From assembly GCF_000006565.2 (NCBI RefSeq), contig NC_031473.1, positions 2,768,134 through 2,832,133 of the forward strand: a DNA stretch of 64,000 nucleotides, in the 5' to 3' direction. The notes under the pieces were generated by a model. It searched no databases, was not told the origin of the DNA, and was given only the letters and a program-made list of their open reading frames with translations. The position numbers and the translations under genes were made by a program. Source of the DNA: Toxoplasma gondii ME49 (lineage: Eukaryota; Apicomplexa; Conoidasida; Eucoccidiorida; Sarcocystidae). Positions 13,867 to 24,600 of the stretch are shown piece by piece. Within the stretch, counting starts at the first letter, position 1. The number at the start of each line of letters is the position of its first letter.

Positions 13867-13926
13867 GAACGGGAGATGTCAGACATGAGCGGGAGTTGTC
13901 AGATATGAGCGAGAGTTGTCGGACAC
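13867..13926. repeat. Tandem repeat, three copies of a 20-bp unit
   Basis: Units at 13867-13886, 13887-13906 and 13907-13926 share the pattern GAGCGGGAGTTGTCAGATAT with a few substitutions per copy. The repeat lies in non-coding sequence about 1.8 kb upstream of dapB. No function can be inferred. Confidence 0.85.
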
Positions 13927-14420
13927 AGTTGTTCGTCGGTGAGGGAGCATCCCTTCAGCTGTGTCTGTACCACTAGAAACATACACTCCGGCATGTCAGT
14001 GGAAGTCACACGTGCATCGTAAAGGTAGGAAAGGCTTAGTTGGAGTTCGGGCAGCGCATTTGTATCCGTTCACACCCTACGACCTTGCCTCTCGACTTCA
14101 GCGCTCAGTCCTTCCTCAACCCATGAAAGTTACTTTTCGCCACCATTTCTCTATAGTCGGATATGTTCGACGGAGTTTGACAGAAAATGGGGGCGCGCTC
14201 TGTTTATTCACAACTGTGTTTATTAAAGCATTATCATTGAATGTTGGATGCTTGTGAGCGGAGTTTCTTCCATTCAAGGCAGGTTAGTACCCTAATATTC
14301 AGTGCCGCTGAAGTGTCAAGAAAACTGGCACACACCAGTCAAGTGCCACAAGCTGTTGCCCCTTCCAGGGCGAGGTACAGATGGCGGATAAATGGAAATA
14401 GAAACGCCGCAACGCGATAC

Positions 14421-14616
14421 CTGCTTCATACGATCCGGCGGGTCCAAACTGTGCAGAGAAATGTCTCGCATAAGCCACCACAGTAGAGGCGACCTTGGCC
14501 CCTGTCAAGCTATCGCATTTGGAAAGCGACACAGATCGTCGATCGGTGTGGTGCACTTTCGTCCTGGCCGGCCCCGCGGGTGGCGCTGCCTTTGAAAAGT
14601 TCCTTCGTAGCCACAT
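14421..14616 (-). CDS. Possible first exon of a mitochondrial-type protein
   Basis: An ATG at 14616 (minus strand) opens MWLRRNFSKAAPPAGPAR, which is Arg/Ser/Ala-rich without acidic residues, as in mitochondrial transit peptides. The frame then reads STVVAYARHFSAQFGPAGSYEA and meets a possible gtatcg donor near 14421. A separate short minus-strand frame just upstream (about 14805-14720) ends KTVSKASS and could be a terminal exon of a different gene. No downstream exon was found and the open frame simply continues to 14299, so chance is a real alternative. Confidence 0.2.
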
Positions 14617-15385
14617 CAGCCATCCAGAGCAGGGTGGGACTTGCATATTTCTCGCCCTGTTTCCGCTGTTTCTCGGCACCTCCACCGTTTGAGCAAGACC
14701 ATGGTGATCCTGCTTAACTGGAGGCCTTAGAAACTGTTTTGACGGGGTCAGCAGCTCTTTTGTTGGCGAAGAACGGCTCCGGGTCAATTCGGCGGTAAGG
14801 AAGAAGCTGGTTTACCTCATGCAATAACGAAAATGTATGGTCTATTCTGGTTGTGGTCGGAAAAACCTTCCGTCTCCATCCTCCCCCATCTCACGAAAGT
14901 CTAGTTGTTATTTTCCGACAGCGGCACACGAGAGAGCCCAATGGAGCCAGTTGGTATATACAGCAACGACAATCGGTGGTCGTTAGTGGGAGACGGCAAC
15001 GGAATTTGTTCAGAGAAGGCAAAAGAGGGGTTTCGGTGTCGGGTTCGTTTTGTGGCAGCAGTGCTTTCCGACTAAATTGAGCTAGTGTTTCATGACGGAG
15101 CAGACATTCAGCGTATAGGAAAGGCGGGAACTCTAAGCTCCCAATGTCTGCCTACAACTACCTGCGGCAGGAAGCATGCACGTTCTATCGCGCTAAATAG
15201 AGGTAAGTACGCTCTATCCCTGTGCGCGACTCACGCGGGCCAGAGAGCGACCTCCTCATTTCGTTAGGTTTTTCCGTTGGGACTGTCATTTCCTTATTCA
15301 AATGGACCATATTGGCCCCCCAGTTGAAACAACGCAACTTTTCTCTGGCCCGGCAGTGGGAGGTTGCAGTTGGTGCCGTGACGCT

Positions 15386-15421
15386 GTCTCGACGAGACGG
15401 CCCGGGGCGAAGCGGGAGACG
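15386..15421. promoter_or_regulatory. Inverted GAGAC motif cluster upstream of dapB
   Basis: GTCTCG-A-CGAGAC (15386-15398) is a perfect 6+1+6 inverted repeat. A further GAGACG follows at 15416-15421. The cluster ends about 270 bases before the dapB ATG. Toxoplasma promoters are known to carry A/TGAGACG heptamers. The copies here have C or G in the first position, so the match is partial and the regulatory role is inferred. Confidence 0.35.
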
Positions 15422-15694
15422 AAGTTTTGAATAGTTTGAGTCCTGGAATTACACTTTACCAGTGATCTAAGGCGAACTTCGGCAACCTGGGAGAAGGCCC
15501 CGGCAAGTGTTTGAATTTGCAGCTGCAGTGTTCCGCTTTTCCACGCCAGAAGGTCTCTTGTCCCACCTGCGGTGACCCTGTAGTGACCTCATACCCTAGT
15601 TCCGGGCTCTGCTGCAAAGCAGTTTAGTGTCTTTTTCGGCATCTTCCAGCCTTCCTTTTGGAAATCGTTAACGTGAATCTCGACGTGTCTTTCC

Positions 15695-17741
15695 ATGGAG
15701 CAGGCAGTCAGGGTTCTGAAGGTGGCCATTGCAGGCTGTACCGGTCGCATGGGCGAACGGTTAGTTGCTTTGACTCGAGCTGATCCTGCCTTACATTTTG
15801 TTGGCGGCGTGCGGACACTAGCCGGGCGAGACACCATGGTGACCTCGACAGCCGAACAGCATCCAGGCGGTTCGAAGAAAGCAAACGGAGAAGCTGTAAG
15901 AACTGGTATTAGCCAGGAGCCAGGGACACCAGGGAAGGACGACGCCCCTGGCGTATATACTTCACTGGACGAGCTCATCGATGAAAGTGGTCATAAACCT
16001 TCGGTAGTCATTGACTTCAGCAATCCTGCAGGTATGCAAAGAGCAACTGAAATAGACGTACCAGAAACATGCGAGCGGCAAGAACCACAGAGGCAGTGTC
16101 GATACCATCCGACGGCGCACCACAAACTCTATCGAGCGTTATATAGCCAGTGAACTAACTAAAGAATTATGAACCTGAGGCACTGAAATGCGGGGGAATC
16201 GAAATTAGCACAGCAGCGCTAAATACTTCACTTCTTGTGTCCGTTCGCAAACTCAAATGCACCCCAACCCCGTCTTTGGAGTGCGGCCATGTCAAATGTC
16301 AAGACAGGTGTATAAATTTCTCTTTCTCTGTCAGTAAGGCTTGTAGGAACCGGCACATTTGCTGGAGTACCAAAAGAAATGGCATCGTTTTATGGGTCGC
16401 GTGACCATCATGTGCTGATTGTCATGTGTCATCTGCTCCCCTGGTGTATCCCCGGTTGGAACAAATGTGAACGCCTCGATGATGGTCGTTGAAAGGGCAG
16501 AAATAGAGTTAATGGTAGACTGACTTTCTCGTCTTCATGGATATCTACCGAACGAAAAGCTCAGCTGCAACTACATGTCTAGCTTGAAGGCATCGTCCTC
16601 ATTTATCAGGCTCGCAAGCCTGGCGGTTTTTCCTATTCTACACTTCTGCGAACTTCTCTGATGCGAGGTTGCAGGAACGATGTCGCTTATACCGTCATGT
16701 ATTCGACACGGCGTCGCCTTAGTGATTGGAACTACTGGATTTACTCCAGCCGAGCTGGAGAAGGTGGAATCAGCGGCGAGAGACATTCCTCTCTGCATTG
16801 CGGCCAACTTCTCTCTCGGTGTCAATCTGCTCATCCGGATTGTAGGCGAGGTGAGAGTAGCGCAGTGCACCGCTACAAATCACCATTGGACAAAAGAGCC
16901 AATATCAGTGCCATGCTGAAACGGATTCATGTACTACTCCTGACATTCAGGTCTTCATATCTCCTAGGGGTACTCGCAAGCGGTTTCGTGTCGGTGTTAG
17001 AGTGTCAGAAAGCCCCTGTCCTTTATCGTTCGAGGGTGGCCTTTGTACATTAAGGGAAAATCGGACTGTAAAATTTTCTTAGAGAATGCCATCATTGTGT
17101 GCTAGGCCTCCGACACTAGATCCAAGAGAAGCGTCGATAACAGTGTAAGTCGTTCGTGGTACTATCTGGGAAATTAGTTCTATTCGGTCAAATAACCAGG
17201 AACTCAAGAGAGAAAATGTGATTTCTGTGTTGTTTCGTGGGCGTTGTTTTCTATGCGTGATCGTGTGCTTTCGCCACAGGTTGCAGCCAGTCTTGGGGAA
17301 GACTTTGACATCGAACTCGTTGAGGCACATCACAATCGCAAGGTCGATGCGCCCAGCGGGACAGCGGTAGCTCTGCTTGACTCCATTGCTACCGCCACTG
17401 GACGGAGGACCTGCACCGGTAGCGACGAGGAAGAGACCACATCAGAGACTCACCCAGAGAAGATGGTGCTTGTTCATGGGCGAGAGAGTCGCAATGCCAA
17501 AAGAAGGCGGGGAGAAGTTGGTGTGCATGCCCTCCGCATGGGCAGTGTGGTTGGTGAGCACAGTGTGATGTACGCCAGTGACTTTGAACGAATCACACTC
17601 AGTCACCATGCGGAAACGAGAGATGTTTTCGCATCCGGTGCCATTCGCATGGCCAAATGGATTGCTCATCGACCAAAGGGCAAGTATCAGGTGAGTGACA
17701 TGCTCTTCGAGAAGAGGAAAACCAGCAGAACCGAGGTGTAA
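15695..17741 (+). CDS. dapB: 4-hydroxy-tetrahydrodipicolinate reductase (DapB)
   Basis: DapB performs the NAD(P)H-dependent reduction step of the diaminopimelate route to lysine. Three exons, 15695-16031, 16675-16850 and 17280-17741, join in phase to 324 residues. The N-terminal Rossmann motif GCTGRMG (residues 14-20) binds the nucleotide. DFSNPAG (107-113) and VIGTTGF (129-135) are the DFT and GTTG loops. NFSLGVNLL follows at 157. The catalytic block EAHHNRKVDAPSGTA contains the His pair (188-189) and Lys192. The C-terminus retains GSVVGEHSV and FASGAIRMAKW. The start fits because the Rossmann strand begins nine residues later, leaving no room for a transit peptide; the enzyme should be cytosolic. 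A roughly 40-residue polar insertion follows the second strand. The first intron (16032-16674) interrupts the DFSNPAG loop. Bacterial enzymes have about 270 residues. No other lysine-pathway gene is nearby. Confidence 0.97.
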
Positions 17742-19048
17742 CCTTGTTTGTAACAGTGTGGCCATGGGAACTGAGTGCTCTGCTGCAAAACGTCGGAGTT
17801 ATCATACCTCTCTTCTTTTTCACAAAGGAACACCACGTGGGTCGTGACCGGCAAGCTGGAGCTGGCCATGTCGCTCTGCGACGAGCAACTGTATTTCCGA
17901 AGCACCACACACTAAGGAAGCATGGATATATGAAGTGGGTCGGAACATGTTACTCTTTCTGGAATTTTCTATCTGCCTGGTGTTCCGGTATACGGTTTTG
18001 AGTGTTACTTTAATCGCAATCGTCTCGCGTCTTCTGTCACGTTCCAGTTCACGAGAAATCCTAGTTGCGGGATGTTATTTGCCGATGTGTAGCGCGTTCG
18101 AAATGGCATCTACATCAACCTGGCATGTGCGCACATCGCATCGTCCTATTTGAGAGAAACCCTGGAATGCCAAAATTGCAAGCAGTAGATGCATCCGCAT
18201 CTGCTGATGCCGCTTCCAGGGTTTGAAGAAATATGCGGAGACAATTACAGCCACTCGAGCGTGACTTCTGGAGGATGATCCACACTGTCTGCGTCAACGG
18301 TCTGGCTTCGTAGTCCACACAAAACGGATACATATCATCGTGCATGGTGCAGTATCGAAAACCCAAAGGGAAGTGGCGTCTTCTTTTCTCTTATAGCAAC
18401 AGAAAACAATGTAGGAGCTCCTTAAGGCTATGTTCCACACATACTGACGTGTTCTGCGTTAGATGCTACACATTTGACGGAGGCAAGAGCAACGATTGCT
18501 GCAGCAAGATTTTACCGTGTGTTTGTCGACTTGCTTGAAATTTTCTTCCGGAAATTGCACTCGCCGGTGACACTTGAACTCCGCGTGTCCGCAGTTCTGA
18601 GAAAACAACCCCTACACTAAGGGAAGCTAGCTTCCGTATTCGCGCATAATGTCCACGCTCACAACAGCATCTACATTCGGTGAGGCTTGCCCCCACGTTT
18701 GCAGTAAAGATGCGTTGTCGGGACCAGTGCGAAAAAATTATGTTGGCATTTAGGAAGTCGTTCCTGTTCACAGCGCATCCTAAACAAGTATTCCTTTCCA
18801 AGCAACTGCCAAACGGTTTCATTTCAAAGAAGCCTGTGGGATTTCGGCACGCTCAATTTGGCGCCCGAAAGACAAGCCACAAGTAGTCGGGAGCCACAGT
18901 TGGCATCCCCTAAGCGACGAATTTGACTTGCACCCTCCCACCTCCAAACGTTTACAGCAACTACTTTGCGGACGCTCTTGGCCCTCTCTTGGAGCATTTG
19001 GTTAGTTTGACATGGCATGAGATCGTTAATGCATTCATTGTCCAATAG
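17742..19048. other. Convergent intergenic region
   Basis: This stretch lies between the dapB stop and the stop of the minus-strand membrane protein. Only short conflicting ORFs are present. It should hold the two 3' UTRs. Confidence 0.5.
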
Positions 19049-21112
19049 TCAACCGAAAAGCATTACGCTGAACGTAAGCATCGTAAATGCTGCCATAAGA
19101 GGCAGAGCAGATAATGCGGAACCACTCAAGCCTTCTGAACCTGCCCACATTACTCCTCGCATTGCTTCAGGACCAGCGTAATAGGGCATCGCAGGGGACA
19201 TGGCTGTAGATGGCTGCAAAACCATTCGTGGATCTGGGCCTTGAAAACCGATTGCCATGGGGGGAACCTGATCCGGGGAGACAATGTCCATTTCGTGGCG
19301 TACTGCGTCGACGTAGTCTACGGATGTCGGCTTCCTAACTGCCTTGCAAAGAATCTGAGGCAAATCAGGGCGACGGCAAGGAAACAGTTGGGTGTATGTT
19401 TCTACAGATCAACTGCACTAGGTACTTTTCCAGAGCAAACAAGCACTGTTTGCTGAACTTACAAAAAGTTCTACGCATGGATACTGTTCGGTCATACGAA
19501 AAACAGTGTCATGCCACAACCAATAACCGTCACGTTTTGTTGAAAGTTACTGTCATCTTGACACTCTTGTGAGCATTACCTTCGGTTGGATTTCCTTGAA
19601 GTGTTAAGAAGAGCTACTGTTAAGGATTAGTGTGTATGTCGCTCTGCACTACACGTGTTCCGTTTGGTCTTTCCGAAACGGTAGCCTTGCATGGCCTATA
19701 CAGGCAGCGGCAATTTGTTGGATCAAAGTTGCACGAAATTTTCTACGCAGTATTGACGGATGTATTATCTCCCCGAGAAATGATAATGTCCTTTCCTCTA
19801 GTTCCTCACGTTTCTGTGTGATTTGTTGGCTGGAGTCAGACAAGGCTTCACGCGCTTCGCATCCGCCACAAGCGTCCAGGAACTCTTAGCTGCACACACC
19901 AGACACGAAAGCATCCGGCAATGTTCGTTGTCGAAAAATCACCGTTTGTGTGCCGTCGCCGGTGTGAATCCCAAGCAACATCTGAGGCCAGCCGTTGACC
20001 GACCCGACAACAGCGAAGGACAGTCTTACAGTCTTGGCTCAAGAACATCCAACTCTCGCAAGAGCGACCGCATCGGCTCCAGCAATAGCTGAAAACAAAG
20101 AACAAATGATGAAATCGTATGATGGAACGACAGAAGAATCTTTTTCCTGGACATCTGCTCGAGTTAAGTAAATACGAAGACCACACTCCACTTCCCGATG
20201 TCACATCAAACGTCACTGTGCTCTAAGATCCTAGATAAGGAGGTTGTCTCTTCTCGTTATGTGGCACTCGAAGAGTCCTGCCCCCTCCACCTGGAGACAC
20301 TGAGAGCTACATCGCTTCGCCTACTTCTCCGACGAATCGTCCGGGTGGAATCCTCCGAAGCCAAGATCCTTGCAAAAAGGCACGTCGCTGACTTGTTCTT
20401 CGCGTCGCCACCCGGCGCGGAATTCTTCCGCAGTGGTTGGAGCATAACGAAGTTCATCCTCCGTGACGTCTTTGCCACGATGCTTTTTCTTCCTAGTTTT
20501 CACAACTGACATGTTGCCGACGAAAGATATCCCCTGTGGTGCGTGCATAAAGTGGCTCGAAGCTGCCGGACTCCCTGCGTCCGGACTCTGACTGACGCCT
20601 TTTTCTCTAATCAAGGCAGCCAATTCGCGTCTTCTTCCGCGTTCCTCCGCTGCGGGTGCGGTATCCTGGCGGCGAAGGCGGGGTAATGTAATGGATGATG
20701 CTCCCAAGCCTTTGCCTGATGGTGAATCGATGAGGCCATGCGACTCCTTGAAAGAGTCGGTCCTCGTTACAGCATCGGCGTGAAGGAAAGGACTTAGAGT
20801 CGCTTCCCTCGGCAGGTCCCTCTCTGTCCCCAAAGGCCTCACTGCAGAAAACGTGCCGCCATTTGTCCTGTGGACGTCAGATATCGCATTACTCAGCGTT
20901 TCACTGGAGACATGAAGACTCGATGCGCCACAAACCACCAACAGAGCGAACACGCAGACCGACAGCGGTCTACTGCCACTGGAGGTTGTGCCCCTTTGAA
21001 AAACATATTTTGAGCTTCCTCCCATCACTGCGCTGAGCTCCCTGGTACGACGGTAGCACAGGAAAACGTTCATAGCACCTCCACGCATACACCTGAGTAA
21101 ATGCTGAGCCAT
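19049..21112 (-). CDS. Putative secretory membrane protein, unknown family
   Basis: Not recognised. Exons 21112-20393, 20088-20030, 19829-19655 and 19354-19049 join in phase to 419 residues. The ATG at 21112 has a strong context (GAAAATGG); ten codons upstream lies another in-frame ATG. A recessed hydrophobic segment (LSVCVFALLVVCGASSL, residues 50-66) could be a signal peptide or anchor, as in many Toxoplasma dense-granule proteins. A polar, Arg-rich middle follows. Exons 2 and 3 form a probable coiled coil (LRELDVLEPRLQQITQKREE). The protein ends with a second hydrophobic helix (SALPLMAAFTMLTFSVML) at the very C-terminus. The first donor (gtcagc) is weak. If it is not used, exon 1 runs on to a stop at 20321, or splices at gtaggc just before it, and the downstream exons would then need another partner. 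The dense-granule idea is inference. Confidence 0.55.
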
Positions 21113-21407
21113 TTTCTTTGAAACATTTTCCAGACCATGCACGACGTGAACAGTAAGCCACCAGGGTCACCGGCCGTCAGACAACAGTCCGCATCTGCTG
21201 TGCATCATCTTCGTAACGGATGGTCGAGTCCAGACCCTTTGAAGCAGAGGTACACGAGAGTGGCTTGCAAAAAACTCAACTGAAATTGTTTCTCTTTTCA
21301 ACCTGATGGATGCAAGGAGTTTGTGTGGGATCCGCATGTGACGTCGATAGAGCCCCCAAGTATTGCTAGATTGTTGCAACTCCGCGGCATCCTGTTGCAG
21401 AAACGCA
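21113..21407. promoter_or_regulatory. Possible shared divergent promoter
   Basis: The 295 bases separate the divergent starts of the secretory membrane protein (-) and the 75-residue ORF (+). If both genes are real they must share this region. No specific motif was recognised, and an AG just before 21400 suggests the plus-strand gene might have a 5' UTR intron. Confidence 0.3.
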
Positions 21408-21635
21408 ATGGCGACGAAGCCAGTTACGAAACATCCTCCAGATGGCAGAGCGCGCTACATGGAACTTGTGGAGGAAGTCAGGGATGTTCGCGGTGCCAGA
21501 AGGCGAAGAGTAAACGTGCGACTGGAGGCGACGGAACGTCTTGGAACGGGACACCAGCTTTATGAAGAGGGCAACTTCAACTGGAGTTTCCAGCGTCACT
21601 CCCGTCCTTTGGTTGAAAAACTTGGTCCTCTTTAA
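21408..21635 (+). CDS. Small basic protein, 75 residues, unknown
   Basis: The ORF starts MATKPVTKHPPDGRARYMEL in a good context (CGCAATGG) and ends VEKLGPL at a TAA. It is Arg-rich in the middle (RGARRRRVNVRLEA) and ends with an aromatic, polar segment (YEEGNFNWSFQRHSRP). The composition is protein-like and there are no membrane segments. I do not recognise a family. It could be a complete small protein or the only visible exon of a larger gene, although the in-frame stop suggests completeness. Confidence 0.45.
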   Translation: MATKPVTKHPPDGRARYMELVEEVRDVRGARRRRVNVRLEATERLGTGHQLYEEGNFNWSFQRHSRPLVEKLGPL

Positions 21636-24600
21636 AAGTGAACCTGGAACAAATTCATTCACATATACGTATGCATATGGTTTGTTTCCCTACAAAAGAT
21701 TTACGGCGACTTGGCCACTTGACTCGAGCAAGACAGTTAACGACGCAGACACCGTCACCGCATGTACGGCTAGCCTCCATGGTTGCCCGTTGCCAGTTGT
21801 CGACGAAATTAACCAAGGCTTTTCGGTGAGGATTCGAAAAAGCCATGTTTCCAGCCTACTAGTATACAATGCCAGTTTCCTTTACTGGCGTTGCCGAGCT
21901 TCGTCTTGTCCAAAGAAACGTCATGATTGTCGGTTAATTCGACTGGGCTGTGTCGCACATCACCATTCGCTAACGGCGGCCCATAGCAGGTTCGAGAACC
22001 ATGTTTTAACCGGTCTTTCTTTTCATTTCTAGTCAAATCTCTATGATCTTACATAATGTCAGGCGCTTCGCTGTTACGGAATGTTCAGTCACGATGTTTC
22101 GCCCGTCGGTGTTGGAGACAGAGGAGATCTAGTGTCTACAGTTTCACTGCGCTCCTGGAAGGCTCATCCTCGGGATTCCGCAACAAAGAAGGAGAAAAGA
22201 GCTGCCAGTCGTAGCTGGTTTGATATTTCCGCCGTTCGGTAAATCTCAGACAACACATTATGGTTTCACTGGGTGAGTGGGTATTTTGTAACGGTACGCT
22301 GCCAACGTTCACAGCCAGAGCGTGATATCGAGGTGTCATTCGTGTCAGTTTTCGAGAGGCGGGTCACCCGGACGGCACGTAACGACGTCTTACCTTGGCC
22401 TCTTTTGCTAGTTCTTCGGCTTACTTGGTTTTTTCGCCTACAAATGTCAATTCCATGTCGATGACATCCATGAGGGCACAACTTTACCTGCGACTGAAAT
22501 TTCTGTACAAATGATCCGCGATCCAGAACTGTGTGACACAGGAAGAATATACAGACACAAAGAACGTAGCAGAAGGCTTGACAGTCCAGTTGGTTGGACG
22601 GTCGTCAAAACATAAGCACAAGCATCGCGGAGGATGAGTGTTTTCTTTAAATGTCACCTGCTTCTTTTAGGCCAGAATCAGTTTTCTACAGTTCGTTTTG
22701 CTGCGCTTTTTAGGCTGCTGGTTTCTTCGCATCACTACAGTGCATTAGTCGCCTTGTGCCTTTGATGTAACGCGGGTGTCTACTACCATTCATTGTTTTA
22801 GTGGAGCTTTATGTCTTGATCGCAGCAGGCACAGATACACCGAGTAAGAAGTACTCGTCTGGATGTGAAATCCATTTACCTTTAAGTTGCAACAGAGACA
22901 ATTATTATTGTTGGCACCCACAACGGCTGCATCGGTACTTCTGCATCTGTATGTGAGTCAATACACGCGGCATCCATGCCTGCATTCATCCTCTCAAACC
23001 TGTTGCCTACTCGGAAGTACAGCACCAAAGAAGCACTTCTACGCCTGAATCCATAGCAACGGTCCAGGGAAAAGAAAAACCCGTGGCGTGTGACACAATA
23101 CCGCGTCCCTGCGCATCGCTGTCTTTGCCGACGTCTTTGTAAAAGAACAAAACTTTTTCATTCCTCTCTCCTTGCTAGCGAAGGATTAAAATTCGCCTCG
23201 CAGCCGTGGCATTAACTCTTACGTGTTTTCTCTGCAGGAGTCTGATGCTCGTGAATCCTCCACTTTTGTGGATCTCGTTTAACGTTCCTGCTATCGCACT
23301 TTATCTGACCCCACCAACTGTGCAAGGCTATCCAAGGTGCGGAAAGAATCAGGCCTGAATTCTCTGTGAAATACACCACCAGACACGGTATAGCTGATGA
23401 CTACGTCGGTTCTTTGTAACGGCCTGCATGCTACAAATGAGTGATTCCGGGGAACCAACTACAAGCTTTAGGAAGCTCAAAATGCAGGTGACGTGACATG
23501 GTGTCGACCTCAGGGGCAAGAATTGGCCTTACCAAATGCAGTAATAGAGTGGAACACGCACTTGATGAACGGGTGAGAGGCAGGAGGAATCAGCGCTTGG
23601 TTTTTTCCCTAAGGTGACCCATTGCGCTGCATTAAGATCTCAGTGATTCCGCGCTCGCATAGGCAACAGAGAGGGTGCATGCCTCCTGGCTTTGCGGTAG
23701 ACGCTGACAGTTCTTTAGCCATTCCAGGGACAGTACAAGGATTAATGATGTCCACATGTACAGCGCAAACAAGGACGTGTCCCTTATCGCTGGTGCAACT
23801 ATTTAAATGAAGCCTTCCAATCGGTGCCCTCACAGCAATACACAGAGAAGTCCTTTCCTGAGAGCGTGTCGCCTCCACGCGATCAAGCACAAGAGATCGG
23901 TTAACACCAGCGAACTTGGTGCGCAAACTCGCACTGTTGAGTTGGGAAAACCTGGCTACTCCGGAGAACATGTGACTAAGGGACAACGCCTGATGCGTAA
24001 TAACGGAAATGCGTGCCGCCTATCCAGGTCGAAAAGCACCTCCATGGTAACGAGACACCGTAGTTCCAGTCAAGTCTTTCGAGCTTTCACACACGCTCGG
24101 GATACTTTCTTCGTGCTCTTGCGCGATTTTCTGGCTCTTGCCGTTCGTGTTCTCATGTCAAAAAGCGGTGATCGCTTCATCTCGGACAGAAACAATTTCC
24201 ATTCTTTCTTCTGGCGTTTGACTTTGAGGCGCGCAGTTCGTGCCAGGCGTCGTGCGAGCCTTATGATTCTCTCGTGTGTCTGTCTCATAAAAAATGAGTT
24301 CTCTCCACCAGTCGGCTGCTCTCATTGTCACTCCGCTGCCTCTTTTTCCATCGTAGGTGCATTCGCTAGAAGAACATTTTTCGTTGTAAATCGCGTCCTT
24401 GAACACTTTCGGGACTGCCGCGACCCGTGACATCCGCCTTCAACACAGTGCACGCATCGATACCAAGCAAAGCACCGAAGGATGGCTTCTGACGAGGGGA
24501 TCGGGTTGCTTGCGTAAGGAGCCTCCGACTCTTGTAGAACGAGCCTTTCGGACCTGTACACAGCCCCCAACAAAGGTTGTGCCTTCCAGTTTTCCCGTTT

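Larger units (their letters stand above)
11043..15694. other. Intergenic region between the 11042 gene start and dapB
   Basis: About 4.65 kb without a securely supported gene. It contains a three-copy 20-bp tandem repeat (13867-13926), one possible minus-strand first exon (14616), and a short inverted repeat just upstream of dapB. Several frames of 75-100 codons on both strands overlap each other and look like chance. Confidence 0.5.

Noticed and set aside
14299..14787. Whole 162-codon minus-strand frame as a single gene
   Set aside because: It opens with a non-ATG codon and its 3' half looks non-coding; only the MWLRRNFSK part was kept, with low confidence.
23807..24430. 207-codon plus-strand frame
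   Set aside because: No family resemblance, an erratic Arg/Ser/Phe-rich composition and an overlapping minus-strand frame; it is most likely chance in the CCT2 upstream region.
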